From Virgibacillus doumboii (GTDB taxonomy: Bacteria; Bacillota; Bacilli; Bacillales; Amphibacillaceae): a DNA stretch of 64,000 nt. Where the stretch lies: contig NZ_CADCWQ010000001.1 of NCBI RefSeq assembly GCF_902806455.1, positions 868,001 to 932,000 on the forward strand, written 5' to 3'. Below are positions 19,096-27,746 of this stretch, one piece after another. Below the pieces are notes generated by a model. The model saw only the letters and a program-made list of their open reading frames with translations. It was not told the origin of the DNA and did not search any database. Each line of letters starts with the position of its first letter. Within the stretch, counting starts at the first letter, position 1. The position numbers and the translations under genes were made by a program.

Positions 19096-20405
19096 GGAAT
19101 AAAAATCTTAAAATTGCTGTAATAGGAGGAGGCTCTTCTTATACTCCAGAGTTAATTGAGGGATTTATTCAACAATATGATGAATTACCCGTCCGGGATC
19201 TTTTTTTAGTGGATGTTGAAGAAGGTCGGGAAAAACTTGAAATTGTTGGTGCATTCGCAAAACGTATGGTTCAAGAAGCGGGGGTTCCTATACGTGTTCA
19301 TTTAACGATGGAACGAAGGAAAGCTATCCAGGATGCTGATTTTGTGACGACCCAGATTAGGGTAGGACAGTTGGATGCCCGTGCTCGGGATGAAAAAATT
19401 CCTTTAAACTATAACTGTATTGGTCAGGAGACAACAGGTGCAGGAGGCTTTGCTAAAGCATTACGGACAATACCCGTTATTCTGGAAATTTGTAAAGAAA
19501 TAGAGGAACTGGCACCGAATGCATTTCTAATAAATTTTACCAACCCTGCAGGAATTGTCACAGAAGCAGTTATTAAACATTCGAATGTTAAAAGTATCGG
19601 ATTGTGTAACCTTCCAATTGGGACAAAAATGAAAGTAGCCGACATGACTGATACAGATATTTCGCAGGTTAATTTAGAATGGATCGGTATTAACCATTTG
19701 AATTGGACAACTAAAATACAGGTAGATGGCCGGGATATTCTAAAAGAAATCCTTCATAAATTACCTGGGACAAAAGGAATGAGTGTTAAAAACATACCGG
19801 ACTTTGGCTGGGATCGTGATTTCTTACGGTCACTTGGAGCTCTGCCATGCGGATATCTTCGTTATTACTACATGACTGACAAGATGCTTAATGATGAATT
19901 GAGCTCTTTGGAGACAAAAGGAACCCGGGCAGAAGTAGTAAAACAGATTGAACAGGAATTATTTGAACTTTATAAGGATCCTAATTTATCAGGTAAACCG
20001 GAGCAATTGGAAAAACGTGGTGGAGCTTACTATTCATTAGCAGCCATTAATTTGATAGCGTCTATTTATAATAATAAAAAAGATATCCAAACGGTTAATG
20101 TTCAAAACAATGGGATTTTAAGCTGTCTAAATGATGATGTTTCGATAGAGGTTAACTGTGTAATTGACTCGGAAGGTGCACATCCTGTCCAAATTACTTC
20201 ACAGCCGGGTCCACATATTCGTGGATTATTACAAGTTGTTAAGGCTTATGAGGAATTGACAGTAGAATCTGCGATTAATGGGGATTATGATACAGCACTT
20301 CAAGCACTGACGATTCACCCGTTAGTAACGTCGGTTGATGAAGCCAAACCGCTTCTTAGTGACATCATACGAGAAAACCGAGCTTTTCTACCGCAATTTT
20401 CATAG
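19092..20405 (+). CDS. Glycoside hydrolase family 4 (6-phospho-beta-glucosidase-like, NAD+/metal dependent)
   Basis: A 437-residue cytosolic GH4 enzyme. The N-terminal NAD+-binding fold begins KIAVIGGGSSYTPELIEGF and continues with TTQIRVGQLDARARDE. The metal ligands are present: Cys at about residue 172 in GLCNLPIG and His at about 201 in GINHLNW, the spacing seen in active GH4 enzymes. GH4 enzymes cleave glycosides, mostly 6-phosphorylated, by a redox elimination mechanism. By similarity this is closest to 6-phospho-beta-glucosidases (LicH/CelF). Its place between a MurNAc/GlcNAc kinase and NamZ suggests a phosphorylated amino-sugar disaccharide or glycoside as substrate; that is inference. 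GGAGG lies 9 bases before the ATG. Confidence 0.88.
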   Translation: MRNKNLKIAVIGGGSSYTPELIEGFIQQYDELPVRDLFLVDVEEGREKLEIVGAFAKRMVQEAGVPIRVHLTMERRKAIQDADFVTTQIRVGQLDARARDEKIPLNYNCIGQETTGAGGFAKALRTIPVILEICKEIEELAPNAFLINFTNPAGIVTEAVIKHSNVKSIGLCNLPIGTKMKVADMTDTDISQVNLEWIGINHLNWTTKIQVDGRDILKEILHKLPGTKGMSVKNIPDFGWDRDFLRSLGALPCGYLRYYYMTDKMLNDELSSLETKGTRAEVVKQIEQELFELYKDPNLSGKPEQLEKRGGAYYSLAAINLIASIYNNKKDIQTVNVQNNGILSCLNDDVSIEVNCVIDSEGAHPVQITSQPGPHIRGLLQVVKAYEELTVESAINGDYDTALQALTIHPLVTSVDEAKPLLSDIIRENRAFLPQFS

Positions 20406-20443
20406 ATTTTTCTTAGCGGAATGCTTTTGGGGAGGCAGTAATA

Positions 20444-21625
20444 TTGAAAAGTAATAGAGGCTGGAATAATAACTATCAAAGTGTGGTTCCAGGCATTGAG
20501 GTCTTTTTAAAAGAGCGTTTAGATTGGATAAAAGATAAAAAAGTCGGATTAATCACGAATCCTACAGGGGTGGATCGTCATTTAACAAGTGATATCGATC
20601 TCTTGTACCAACATCCGGATGTTCATTTAACCTCTTTATATGGTCCTGAACACGGTATACGAGGTAATCTGGAAGGTGGGGAACACGTACAATCCTATAC
20701 CGATAGTAGAACAGGTTTGCCAGTATACAGTTTATATGGTGATACATGGAAGCCTACAAAGGAAATGCTGGAAGATGTTGAAGTATTATTATTTGATATA
20801 CAAGATATTGGTTCTAATGTGTATACCTATATTTATACACTTGGATTTGTAATGGAAGCAGCAGCAGAATTTGAAAAAGAAGTTATTGTTTTAGATCGTC
20901 CCAATCCTATTGGCGGCATAAAGGTTGAGGGGCCGCTTCGTTCTGCCGATGCAGTCAGTTTTATGGGAAGATTCTTACTTCCTATTCGCCATGGATTAAC
21001 TATTGGTGAACTTGCTATTATGTGGAATCATGAATATAGCCTAGGTGTAAATTTAAAAGTAGCTGAAATGCAGGGTTGGAAACGTATGATGCATTATAAA
21101 GATACAGGACTTCCCTGGGTCATGACGTCACCTAACATCCCAACGGAAGAAAGCTCCTATTTGTATGCAGGGACAGAATTGCTGGCTGATACAACATTAT
21201 CGACAGGGATTGGTACAACAAAGCCTTTTGAGCTTGTTGGGGCGCCATGGGTAAATGGAGAACAGCTGGAAAGAGAAATGACTGATCGTAAAATTTCCGG
21301 AGTTATGTTCAGGTCCGTTTATTACACACCAATGCATGGGAAGGATCAGGGAAGATTAATCGGCGGTGTTCAAGTGCATATTGATGAGCCATCAAAAATA
21401 GATTTAGTATCGTTAGGATTAAATTTAGTTGATGGCATGAGAAATCAGAATCCGGATGAATTTAAAATGGAACCCGGATATGTGAACATTATAGGTAACA
21501 GTGAAGTGGTTAAAATGATTTCTACGAAGGAACCGATCGATAAGGTCATTGATTCCTGGACGGATGAATTGAATGAATGGATCACAGAAGTCCGAAATAA
21601 ATATTTACTGTACAGTTCAACTTGA
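20444..21625 (+). CDS. namZ: Exo-beta-N-acetylmuramidase NamZ-like (DUF1343), copy 2
   Basis: A 393-residue DUF1343 protein with the same landmarks as copy 1: KKVGLITNPTGVD, LYGPEHGIRG, LFDIQDIGSNVYTYIYTL, LDRPNPIGG, PIRHGLTIGELA, TSPNIPTEES and STGIGTTKPFELVGAPW. The TTG start is set by GGGGAGG about 9 bases upstream. No signal peptide is visible, so it is predicted cytosolic. It lies 38 bases after GH4 and 95 bases before murQ. The two copies differ at many positions, so this is an old paralogue pair and not a recent duplication. They may act on different ends, chain lengths or peptide-substituted forms. Confidence 0.88.
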   Translation: MKSNRGWNNNYQSVVPGIEVFLKERLDWIKDKKVGLITNPTGVDRHLTSDIDLLYQHPDVHLTSLYGPEHGIRGNLEGGEHVQSYTDSRTGLPVYSLYGDTWKPTKEMLEDVEVLLFDIQDIGSNVYTYIYTLGFVMEAAAEFEKEVIVLDRPNPIGGIKVEGPLRSADAVSFMGRFLLPIRHGLTIGELAIMWNHEYSLGVNLKVAEMQGWKRMMHYKDTGLPWVMTSPNIPTEESSYLYAGTELLADTTLSTGIGTTKPFELVGAPWVNGEQLEREMTDRKISGVMFRSVYYTPMHGKDQGRLIGGVQVHIDEPSKIDLVSLGLNLVDGMRNQNPDEFKMEPGYVNIIGNSEVVKMISTKEPIDKVIDSWTDELNEWITEVRNKYLLYSST

Positions 21626-21720
21626 TAGATATAATTTAATTTTACAGGGTAATTTGTATAGGGCGCTGTTGAATACTTAAGAATAGATTTCTAATCTACT
21701 TTATAGACAAGGAGATCAAC

Positions 21721-22626
21721 ATGAAAATGGAATTGTCTGAATTAACTACCGAAAAAAGAAATCCAGACAGTATGAATCTGGACCAAATGGGCACATTACA
21801 GATTTTAGAAACGATAAATAATGAAGATAAAAAAGTAGCAATTGCCGTTGAGGCTGTGTTACATCAGGTAGAAACAGCTGTTGAACAAATCAGTTCTGCA
21901 CTTAGTAATGGTGGAAGACTTTTTTATGTAGGTGCTGGAACAAGCGGAAGATTAGGTGTAATTGACGCATCAGAGTGTCCACCGACTTTTATGACTTCTT
22001 CTGAATTAATTCAAACGGTTATGGCTGGTGGAAATGATGCATTTTTCAATGCCATTGAGGGAATTGAGGATTTGGAAGTGCAAGGTGAAAAAGACCTCAA
22101 AGCAAGAAATCTTTCTAATAATGATGTTGTAGTGGGCATTACTGCAAGTGGAAGAACTCCTTTTCCGATGGGTGCATTAAAATACGCACGTCAATTGGGA
22201 ACCTACACAATATCTTTATCTTGCAATGAAGGTTCATTAATCAGTAATTTTGCAGATTGTGCAATAGAGGTTGTTGTCGGGCCAGAGGTTTTGACCGGAT
22301 CCACACGTATGAAAGCAGCTACAGCACACAAAATGATCCTAAATATGATGAGTACAGCTACAATGGTGAAATTAGGAAAGGTTCATGAGAACTTGATGGT
22401 TGATGTCCATGCGAGTAACTATAAATTAATGGAACGGGCAAAGCGAACGGTTATGGAAGCAACGGAAGTCTCATATGCAGAAGCTGAAAGTGTACTAAAG
22501 CAAACGAATTATAAAGTAAAACCGGCTATTGTAATGATTGAAGCTGGTGTATCCTATGAAAAAGCGGAAGAAGCTATCTCTTATACCAAAGGTTATGTCA
22601 GGGAAGCTATAGAATACGCATCATAA
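21721..22626 (+). CDS. murQ: N-acetylmuramic acid 6-phosphate etherase
   Basis: A 301-residue SIS-domain lyase that splits the lactyl ether of MurNAc-6-P to give GlcNAc-6-P and D-lactate, the defining step of MurNAc catabolism. Diagnostic motifs are TEKRNPDSMNLD near the N-terminus, GGRLFYVGAGTSGRLGVIDA, the ECPPTF segment that follows, AGGNDAFFNAIEGIEDL and GPEVLTGSTRMKAATAHK. The C-terminal helical domain is complete. It starts at ATG with AAGGAGA upstream and is the last gene before a terminator. Its presence identifies the whole locus as a peptidoglycan-sugar recycling system. Confidence 0.96.
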   Translation: MKMELSELTTEKRNPDSMNLDQMGTLQILETINNEDKKVAIAVEAVLHQVETAVEQISSALSNGGRLFYVGAGTSGRLGVIDASECPPTFMTSSELIQTVMAGGNDAFFNAIEGIEDLEVQGEKDLKARNLSNNDVVVGITASGRTPFPMGALKYARQLGTYTISLSCNEGSLISNFADCAIEVVVGPEVLTGSTRMKAATAHKMILNMMSTATMVKLGKVHENLMVDVHASNYKLMERAKRTVMEATEVSYAEAESVLKQTNYKVKPAIVMIEAGVSYEKAEEAISYTKGYVREAIEYAS

Positions 22627-22655
22627 GGTGTTAAAAGTGATAATCACAGGACAAG

Positions 22656-22692
22656 GGAATCCCGTTAAAATGGGGTTCCAGATTTTTATTTG
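22656..22692 (+). terminator. Terminator after murQ
   Basis: GGAATCCC pairs with GGGGTTCC (one G-T pair) across an 8-base loop, followed by AGATTTTTATTTG. It closes the operon, so nagZ is probably a separate transcription unit. Confidence 0.65.
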
Positions 22693-22838
22693 ATCGGTTC
22701 GGGCGACTTAGTTTTATCGTCTGCTTGGACGGTAAGCCATTGTGTAAGTTCCGTTTCCAAAGAAATCTTACGTTCTCGAATAGTTTTACTGAATAATACC
22801 TTAGTGGATTTTAAGTTCGTGATCATGATAGCATTCGG
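22686..22838 (-). other. Short open fragment in the murQ-nagZ gap; gap otherwise without a recognisable gene
   Basis: The 418-base gap 22627-23044 has no intact gene. The minus strand keeps a 50-residue open stretch with no start codon of its own and a plausible protein-like C-terminal sequence (RERKISLETELTQWLTVQ). Further upstream on that strand the frame is interrupted by stops. This may be the tail of a decayed gene; I do not recognise the family. The nagZ promoter should lie in 22850-23030 but no convincing hexamer pair was found. Confidence 0.25.
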
Positions 22839-23044
22839 CTACACTTTTCTGCTTTCTATCAAGCATCATACTGAATTTTTCCATTCTAATTCTATTATTT
22901 TGTATTTTAGGGTCATCGCATAACTTTCATATTGATTTCTAAGAGAATTACCTTATTGATGACTATTGACATTTGATACTTACACTTCCATTTTCGAGGC
23001 TTTGAAATTATTTAAATGATATTTACTGTTTGGAGGAGTTCATA

Positions 23045-24646
23045 ATGAAAACCACGTCAACCATGTCTATCAGGCAAAAAATCGGCCAGTTAATGATGAT
23101 TGGGTTTAAAGGGAAACAAATTACGCCATCGGTTACTAGAATGCTTGAGGACGAAATGGTTGGAGGAATCATTCTATTTCCCACAAATATTGGCTCACCG
23201 GAGGAAGTTTTAAAGCTTAATGAAGAATTACAGCATGCTGCTCATAAAGCTGCTCATCCTTATCCGTTAATAATATCGACAGATCAGGAAAATGGGGTTG
23301 TTCGAAGGTTGAAACAGGGGGTTACTGAATTTCCTGGAAATATGTTATTAGGTGCAGTTGATAGTGCCAAGGCTACAATGAATGTAAGTCGGGCGACAGC
23401 TTTAGAGTTGAAAGCTTTAGGTTTTAATATGAATCTCGCGCCAGATGTGGATGTTAATAATAATCCACACAACCCTGTTATCGGAGTTCGCTCCTTTGGT
23501 GAAAATTCAAAAGATGTTGCTAAGCACTGTAAAGCTTTTATTCAGGGTCATCACGACGCAGGTATAATGACAACTGTCAAACATTTTCCAGGTCACGGTG
23601 ATACAGAGCTTGATTCGCATGCTGATTTGCCTGTTATCCAGCATTCTATGAAAAGATTAGAGCAAATTGAACTACTTCCCTTTGTTGAGGCAATTGATAC
23701 AGGGACTGATAGTGTGATGATGAGTCATATTAATTTTTCAAGTTTGGAAGAGCAGGAGAATATCCCCGCCTCAATATCTGAGAAGGTAACAACCGGTTTA
23801 CTTCGTGAAAGACTGGGATTTGAAGGAGCTATAATGACGGATTGCTTAGAAATGAATGCCATAGTGAAAACAATAGGTACGGCAGAAGGAGCCTTAGCCG
23901 CTTTAAAAGCTGGTTCGGATTTGCTAATGATTTCGCATACAAATGACCTTCAAATGAAAGCAATTGACAGGATCGAAAAAGCTGTAATGGATAGGGAAAT
24001 TAATGAAGATGTCATTGATAGATCGCTCAATAGAGTAATGGAATTAAAGAAAAAGTATTTGTCCTGGAATGAACGAACCTATGGAGATGGTGTGCCACCT
24101 TTTGTAGGAGGGGAAAAACATAAAAAATTAGCTCAAGGTGTATTCGAACGGGGAGTTACTTTAGTGAAAAACGAGAATTTACTTCCATTAAAAGTGGATG
24201 TGGAATCTAAAATATTAGTCGTGACAGTCAAAGGCCAAATGCAATCTCCAGTCGAAGGAAAACGTGAAAAGACCTCTTTTTTGGGCGAAACCATTGCTAG
24301 TCATCATTACAATATTTATGAGCAGGAAATCAGTAAGTCACCTGAAAACAAAGAGATAGAAAAGGTAATAGTTGCAGCTAATGATGCTGATATAGTAATA
24401 TTCGGCTCCGACTATGCTTACACCAATGAAGGGCAAGCCTATTTGATTAGAAAGCTTCTTGAAAAACAAGCTTCTGTGATTGTTGTTGCAGTAGGGAATC
24501 CATATGACCTTGCTGAATTACGAAATGTTCCAGCTTACTTGGCAACATATGAATATTCTAAAGACGCACTTCAGTCTGCAGCGAATATTATTTTCGGCAC
24601 GAATACACCTATGGGTAAACTTCCTGTTACTATTCCAAGTTTATAA
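23045..24646 (+). CDS. nagZ: Beta-N-acetylglucosaminidase NagZ (GH3)
   Basis: A 533-residue GH3 enzyme that removes non-reducing GlcNAc from muropeptide disaccharides. The NagZ-type loop KHFPGHGDTELDSH, with the catalytic His/Asp acid-base dyad, is at about residues 176-190. The nucleophile Asp is in GAIMTDCLEMNAI (about 264). A second alpha/beta domain occupies about 360-533, as in B. subtilis NagZ (YbbD). That homologue is secreted, whereas no signal peptide is visible here (MKTTSTMSIRQKIGQLMMIG). The ATG at 23045 follows GGAGGAG by 5 bases; an in-frame TTG at 23030 lies in front of that site. It is probably its own transcription unit. Confidence 0.93.
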   Translation: MKTTSTMSIRQKIGQLMMIGFKGKQITPSVTRMLEDEMVGGIILFPTNIGSPEEVLKLNEELQHAAHKAAHPYPLIISTDQENGVVRRLKQGVTEFPGNMLLGAVDSAKATMNVSRATALELKALGFNMNLAPDVDVNNNPHNPVIGVRSFGENSKDVAKHCKAFIQGHHDAGIMTTVKHFPGHGDTELDSHADLPVIQHSMKRLEQIELLPFVEAIDTGTDSVMMSHINFSSLEEQENIPASISEKVTTGLLRERLGFEGAIMTDCLEMNAIVKTIGTAEGALAALKAGSDLLMISHTNDLQMKAIDRIEKAVMDREINEDVIDRSLNRVMELKKKYLSWNERTYGDGVPPFVGGEKHKKLAQGVFERGVTLVKNENLLPLKVDVESKILVVTVKGQMQSPVEGKREKTSFLGETIASHHYNIYEQEISKSPENKEIEKVIVAANDADIVIFGSDYAYTNEGQAYLIRKLLEKQASVIVVAVGNPYDLAELRNVPAYLATYEYSKDALQSAANIIFGTNTPMGKLPVTIPSL

Positions 24647-25110
24647 ACTAGGAGTCTAAGCTTAAAACCATATCCCCAACAACCGAATGGTCTTCCGGGA
24701 AATGTTGCATGTAATATTCTTCTTCCCATCAGTTTCCTTGTCCTTATACTAAGGGTTGGGACTATGTTTTTGACTAAAGGTTTAAAGCCCTGTGCCATCG
24801 ATAATAATTGTCTATTACTTACCGTTATTTCATTGGCTCTTAGAACAGGTCTCTTCAAAAATTGAGAGGTCATAGTATGCATTCTGATCAAGTTTCATGC
24901 GTTTTGAATCTTAGCGATGCTGGTGTTATTAGAGATTGTCAAATCATTATGGACATGGCGTTGGTGTGTTATGAACAGTACGATGGACAATTTCGGAAAA
25001 GACAATAAAAGGGATCTGCTATTGAGGATTGAGGGAGGCATTACACAATTTGGCCAAAATACAGTCAAATTTTGTGATGCTCCTAACTTAAAACCTAAAT
25101 ATCTAAAACG
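24647..25110. other. Gap between nagZ and importer 2 with gene fragments
   Basis: No intact gene is recognised here. On the minus strand, a protein-like stretch covers about 24650-24870 (for example RTRKLMGRRILHATF and PGRPFGCWGYG); it has no clear ribosome site and its frame runs into nagZ. On the plus strand, a 43-residue ORF at 24877-25008 (starts MHSDQVSCVLNLSDAG) has GAGAGG upstream and ends before further frames that look related but shifted. Both look like remnants of genes I cannot name. No promoter was called with confidence. Confidence 0.3.
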
Positions 25111-25146
25111 AACGCATTGATAGTATTAATTATCAATGCGTTTTCA
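25111..25146 (+). terminator. Perfect 12-bp hairpin just upstream of importer 2 binding protein
   Basis: AACGCATTGATA and TATCAATGCGTT pair perfectly across an 8-base loop, followed by TTCATATATTT. It ends only about 20 bases before the ribosome site of the next gene, leaving no room for a promoter after it. Transcription of the importer must either read through it or be attenuated there. Confidence 0.65.
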
Positions 25147-25175
25147 TATATTTATATTAAAAGGGGGAGAGTAGT

Positions 25176-26519
25176 TTGAAAAAATTATTCAAAGGTCCTG
25201 CCAAGTTTGTCTGGATTGCTGTACTTGCACTGTTAATCGTTGCCGGCTGTTCAGACGATGGTTCTTCTGAAGACGATGGATCATCGGATGATGCAACAGC
25301 AAACGACGGTAAAGTTAACGGAACACTTGAAATTCAGTACTTTGTCGGCGGCTATGGTGATTCATGGTGGAAGGAAGTAATCGGTGATTTCAAGGAAAAG
25401 TATCCTGATGTCGAAGTTAAAGAACATGCCGGTCCGAATATTAACGAAGAAATGAGATCGCGCTGGGTTTCTGGAGATCCACCTGATGTTGTTTACATCG
25501 ATGGCGCCGGATCAAGTGAAACACAAATGGTGGAAGACGGTCAGCTGATGGATTTGACTGACTGGGTGAAAGAACTTGAGGTTGATGGAACACCGCTTAT
25601 GGACAGTTTCATCGTTCCACCTTCAGACTATGATGGTAAAGTTTACAGTTTGCCATTAGTATTTGATACTTGGGGAACATGGTATGACAAAGCATGGTTT
25701 GATGAAAATGGATGGGAAGTTCCGTCTGATTTTGAAAGCTTTATGAGTACAATGGGATCGATTCAGGAAGATGCTGATATTGCTCCATTTGTTACAACTG
25801 GTAAATACCCGTATTACTTCTTGCGCGGTGTATTGTATCCTGCATTCGGTGCAGCCGGCGGTGATGAATTATTAACTTCTGTCATCAAAGGCGAAGAAGG
25901 TGCCTGGAGCAGTGATGCCGTACTGGAAGTTATGAAAAAAGTAGAAGAAATGCAAAAAGCAGGGTATATTGATGAAGGATTTGGTGCACTGAACCATACA
26001 CAGTCACAAATGAACTTCCTGCTTCACAAAAATGCGTTTATACCTGTAGGTTTCTGGCTGCCAAATGAAATGTCCAAAGATAAGCCGGAAGATCTTCAAT
26101 ATGGATTTATTCCATCACCAATGAATGACGCGGGTGAACCAATGGCAGTTGTTCCGGATTTACGTCCACTGGCGATTGCTGAAGAAGCTGAGAATCCTGA
26201 AGCAGCTAAAGCTTTTGTTGAATTTGTCTTCACAAAAGAATATGCAACACTATTCTCAGAGCATACTGGTGCTATCATGAACCTTAAAGGTGTGGACTTA
26301 TCATCAAACGAAAATGTACCACAATACCTTATCGATGCGAATGCGATGATTAACGATCCTGAAAAGGTGCAAATCTATCATAAGCCGCATCCGATGAGTG
26401 CCGATTTGGAAACTCCAATAAGTAACTCACTTGTTTCCTTAATGCTTGGTAACATTTCTGCTGAAGAGTTTGTTGAAGAAGCTGAAGCAGCAGCTAAAGA
26501 ATATCGTAACAGTCAATGA
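25176..26519 (+). CDS. ABC transporter substrate-binding lipoprotein (importer 2)
   Basis: A 447-residue lipoprotein. The lipobox VAGC has the acylated Cys at residue 25, followed by a long Asp/Ser linker. The mature part is a family 1 sugar-binding protein (EIQYFVGGYGDSWWKEVIGD, SGDPPDVVYIDGAGSSE, LPLVFDTWGTWYDKAWFDENG). The TTG start follows GGGGGAGAG. Being next to nagZ, it probably takes up an amino sugar or a GlcNAc-containing oligosaccharide, but the ligand cannot be read from sequence. A 17-bp hairpin follows before the permeases, as in the other two importers of this window. Confidence 0.88.
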   Translation: MKKLFKGPAKFVWIAVLALLIVAGCSDDGSSEDDGSSDDATANDGKVNGTLEIQYFVGGYGDSWWKEVIGDFKEKYPDVEVKEHAGPNINEEMRSRWVSGDPPDVVYIDGAGSSETQMVEDGQLMDLTDWVKELEVDGTPLMDSFIVPPSDYDGKVYSLPLVFDTWGTWYDKAWFDENGWEVPSDFESFMSTMGSIQEDADIAPFVTTGKYPYYFLRGVLYPAFGAAGGDELLTSVIKGEEGAWSSDAVLEVMKKVEEMQKAGYIDEGFGALNHTQSQMNFLLHKNAFIPVGFWLPNEMSKDKPEDLQYGFIPSPMNDAGEPMAVVPDLRPLAIAEEAENPEAAKAFVEFVFTKEYATLFSEHTGAIMNLKGVDLSSNENVPQYLIDANAMINDPEKVQIYHKPHPMSADLETPISNSLVSLMLGNISAEEFVEEAEAAAKEYRNSQ

Positions 26520-26527
26520 TATGAACC

Positions 26528-26570
26528 GTATGGAATGAAAAGGGGGATTAGCTCCCTTTTCATTCCATAC
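26528..26570 (+). terminator. 17-bp perfect hairpin after binding-protein gene
   Basis: GTATGGAATGAAAAGGG and CCCTTTTCATTCCATAC pair perfectly across a 9-base loop, then ATTTATTTCTTATT. It probably terminates part of the transcripts before the permease genes. Confidence 0.75.
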
Positions 26571-26681
26571 ATTTATTTCTTATTGGGTTGTTCAAAAAGC
26601 CGGTAATAATGACACATCTTTTTAGAGGGTTTGCTGTGTCTGTGAATACTCAGTACAAATAAGATTGCTAAAGCTGTTCAG

Positions 26682-26786
26682 GTAGATATCGGAAGTTATT
26701 CCATAGAAGATGGCTCTTATTCTGTAGATATTGAGAGCTGTTCCGTAGAAGTTGGTTCTTATTCTGCAGATATCGTGAGCTAGTCT
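26682..26786. repeat. Five tandem 21-bp degenerate units
   Basis: Units start at 26682, 26703, 26724, 26745 and 26766 and resemble GTAGATATCGGAAGTTATTCC. Units 1 and 3, and units 2 and 4, are most alike, giving a 42-bp super-period. The tract fills most of the gap between the binding-protein hairpin and the first permease gene of importer 2. The minus-strand ORF over it (26622-26807) is simply the repeat being open in that frame and is not called as a gene. Confidence 0.85.
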
Positions 26787-26836
26787 TTTACCCTCCTTTT
26801 TGAACACGCATTTTAAGATAGAAAGAGTGATTCTGG

Positions 26837-27730
26837 ATGGTACAGTCTAAAAAACAAAAATATCTGTTTTTGGCTTTTTGCCTGATTCCGACCTTTATAA
26901 TGTTTAGTATTTTTACCCTATACCCGTTATTCAGCGGTTTATATTATTCATTTTTTGAATGGTCAGGCTCCTCACAGGCAAAAGAATTTATTGGATTTGA
27001 CAACTACATAGCATTATTCAAGGATGAGATAATCCCCGCTACAATCTGGCATGATTATTTTCTTGTTATAACAAAGGTTATAGGTATTATGATTATGGCT
27101 CTATTTATCGCTGTTGCTTTGACGCAATTAAAAATAAAAGAGGCACCATTTTACCGAATTATATTTTTCTTTCCGAATATTATGTCTGTCGTTGTAATTG
27201 GTATTTTATGGACATTTATTTATAATCCTGGTTTGGGATTAGTCAATTCCGGTTTGGAGTTTATTGGTCTCGGTGAGTGGGCGAGACCATGGCTCGGTAG
27301 TGAAGACTGGGCTTTATCAAGTCTTGTATTACCGTCCATTTGGGCTGGTATAGGGTTGTTTATGCTTCTCTTAATGGGTGGTATTGCCAATATTTCCAAA
27401 AGTTATTATGAAGCGGCCAGGATTGATGGTGCAAATGAATGGCAGCAATTCTGGAAGGTAACCTTACCACTTGTATGGCCACAGATTAAAATCTCCATTC
27501 TGTATATTGTTATTACGACGTTAAACGGCTCCTTTATTATTGTACAAATCATTACTGGAGGCGGCCCGAACAACGCAACTCATGTTATGGGGTCATACCT
27601 GTATCAGCAGGCATTTACACAATATAACTTCGGGTATGGAGCGACAATCGGTGTAATGATTTTAGTTCTATCTCTAATTACGGTACTGATTTTGCAGTTC
27701 CTATTACGCAGAGATAAGGTAGAATATTAG
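26837..27730 (+). CDS. ABC transporter permease 1 (importer 2, CUT1)
   Basis: A 297-residue membrane protein with about six transmembrane helices. The first reads YLFLAFCLIPTFIMFSIFTL, the EAA loop is EAARIDGANEWQQFWKVTLP, and the ITGGGPNNATHVMGSYLYQ segment is family-typical. The start is ATG with a weak AGAAAGAGTGA site. The gene is separated from its binding protein by a hairpin and a repeat tract (317 bases), unusually far for this type of operon. It is followed 16 bases later by its partner permease. Confidence 0.9.
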   Translation: MVQSKKQKYLFLAFCLIPTFIMFSIFTLYPLFSGLYYSFFEWSGSSQAKEFIGFDNYIALFKDEIIPATIWHDYFLVITKVIGIMIMALFIAVALTQLKIKEAPFYRIIFFFPNIMSVVVIGILWTFIYNPGLGLVNSGLEFIGLGEWARPWLGSEDWALSSLVLPSIWAGIGLFMLLLMGGIANISKSYYEAARIDGANEWQQFWKVTLPLVWPQIKISILYIVITTLNGSFIIVQIITGGGPNNATHVMGSYLYQQAFTQYNFGYGATIGVMILVLSLITVLILQFLLRRDKVEY

Positions 27731-27746
27731 AAAGGAGGATGCCACA

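Noticed and set aside
26622..26807. Minus-strand 61-residue ORF before importer 2 permeases
   Set aside because: It consists of the 21-bp tandem repeat (a multiple of three, so it stays open) and lacks a ribosome site.
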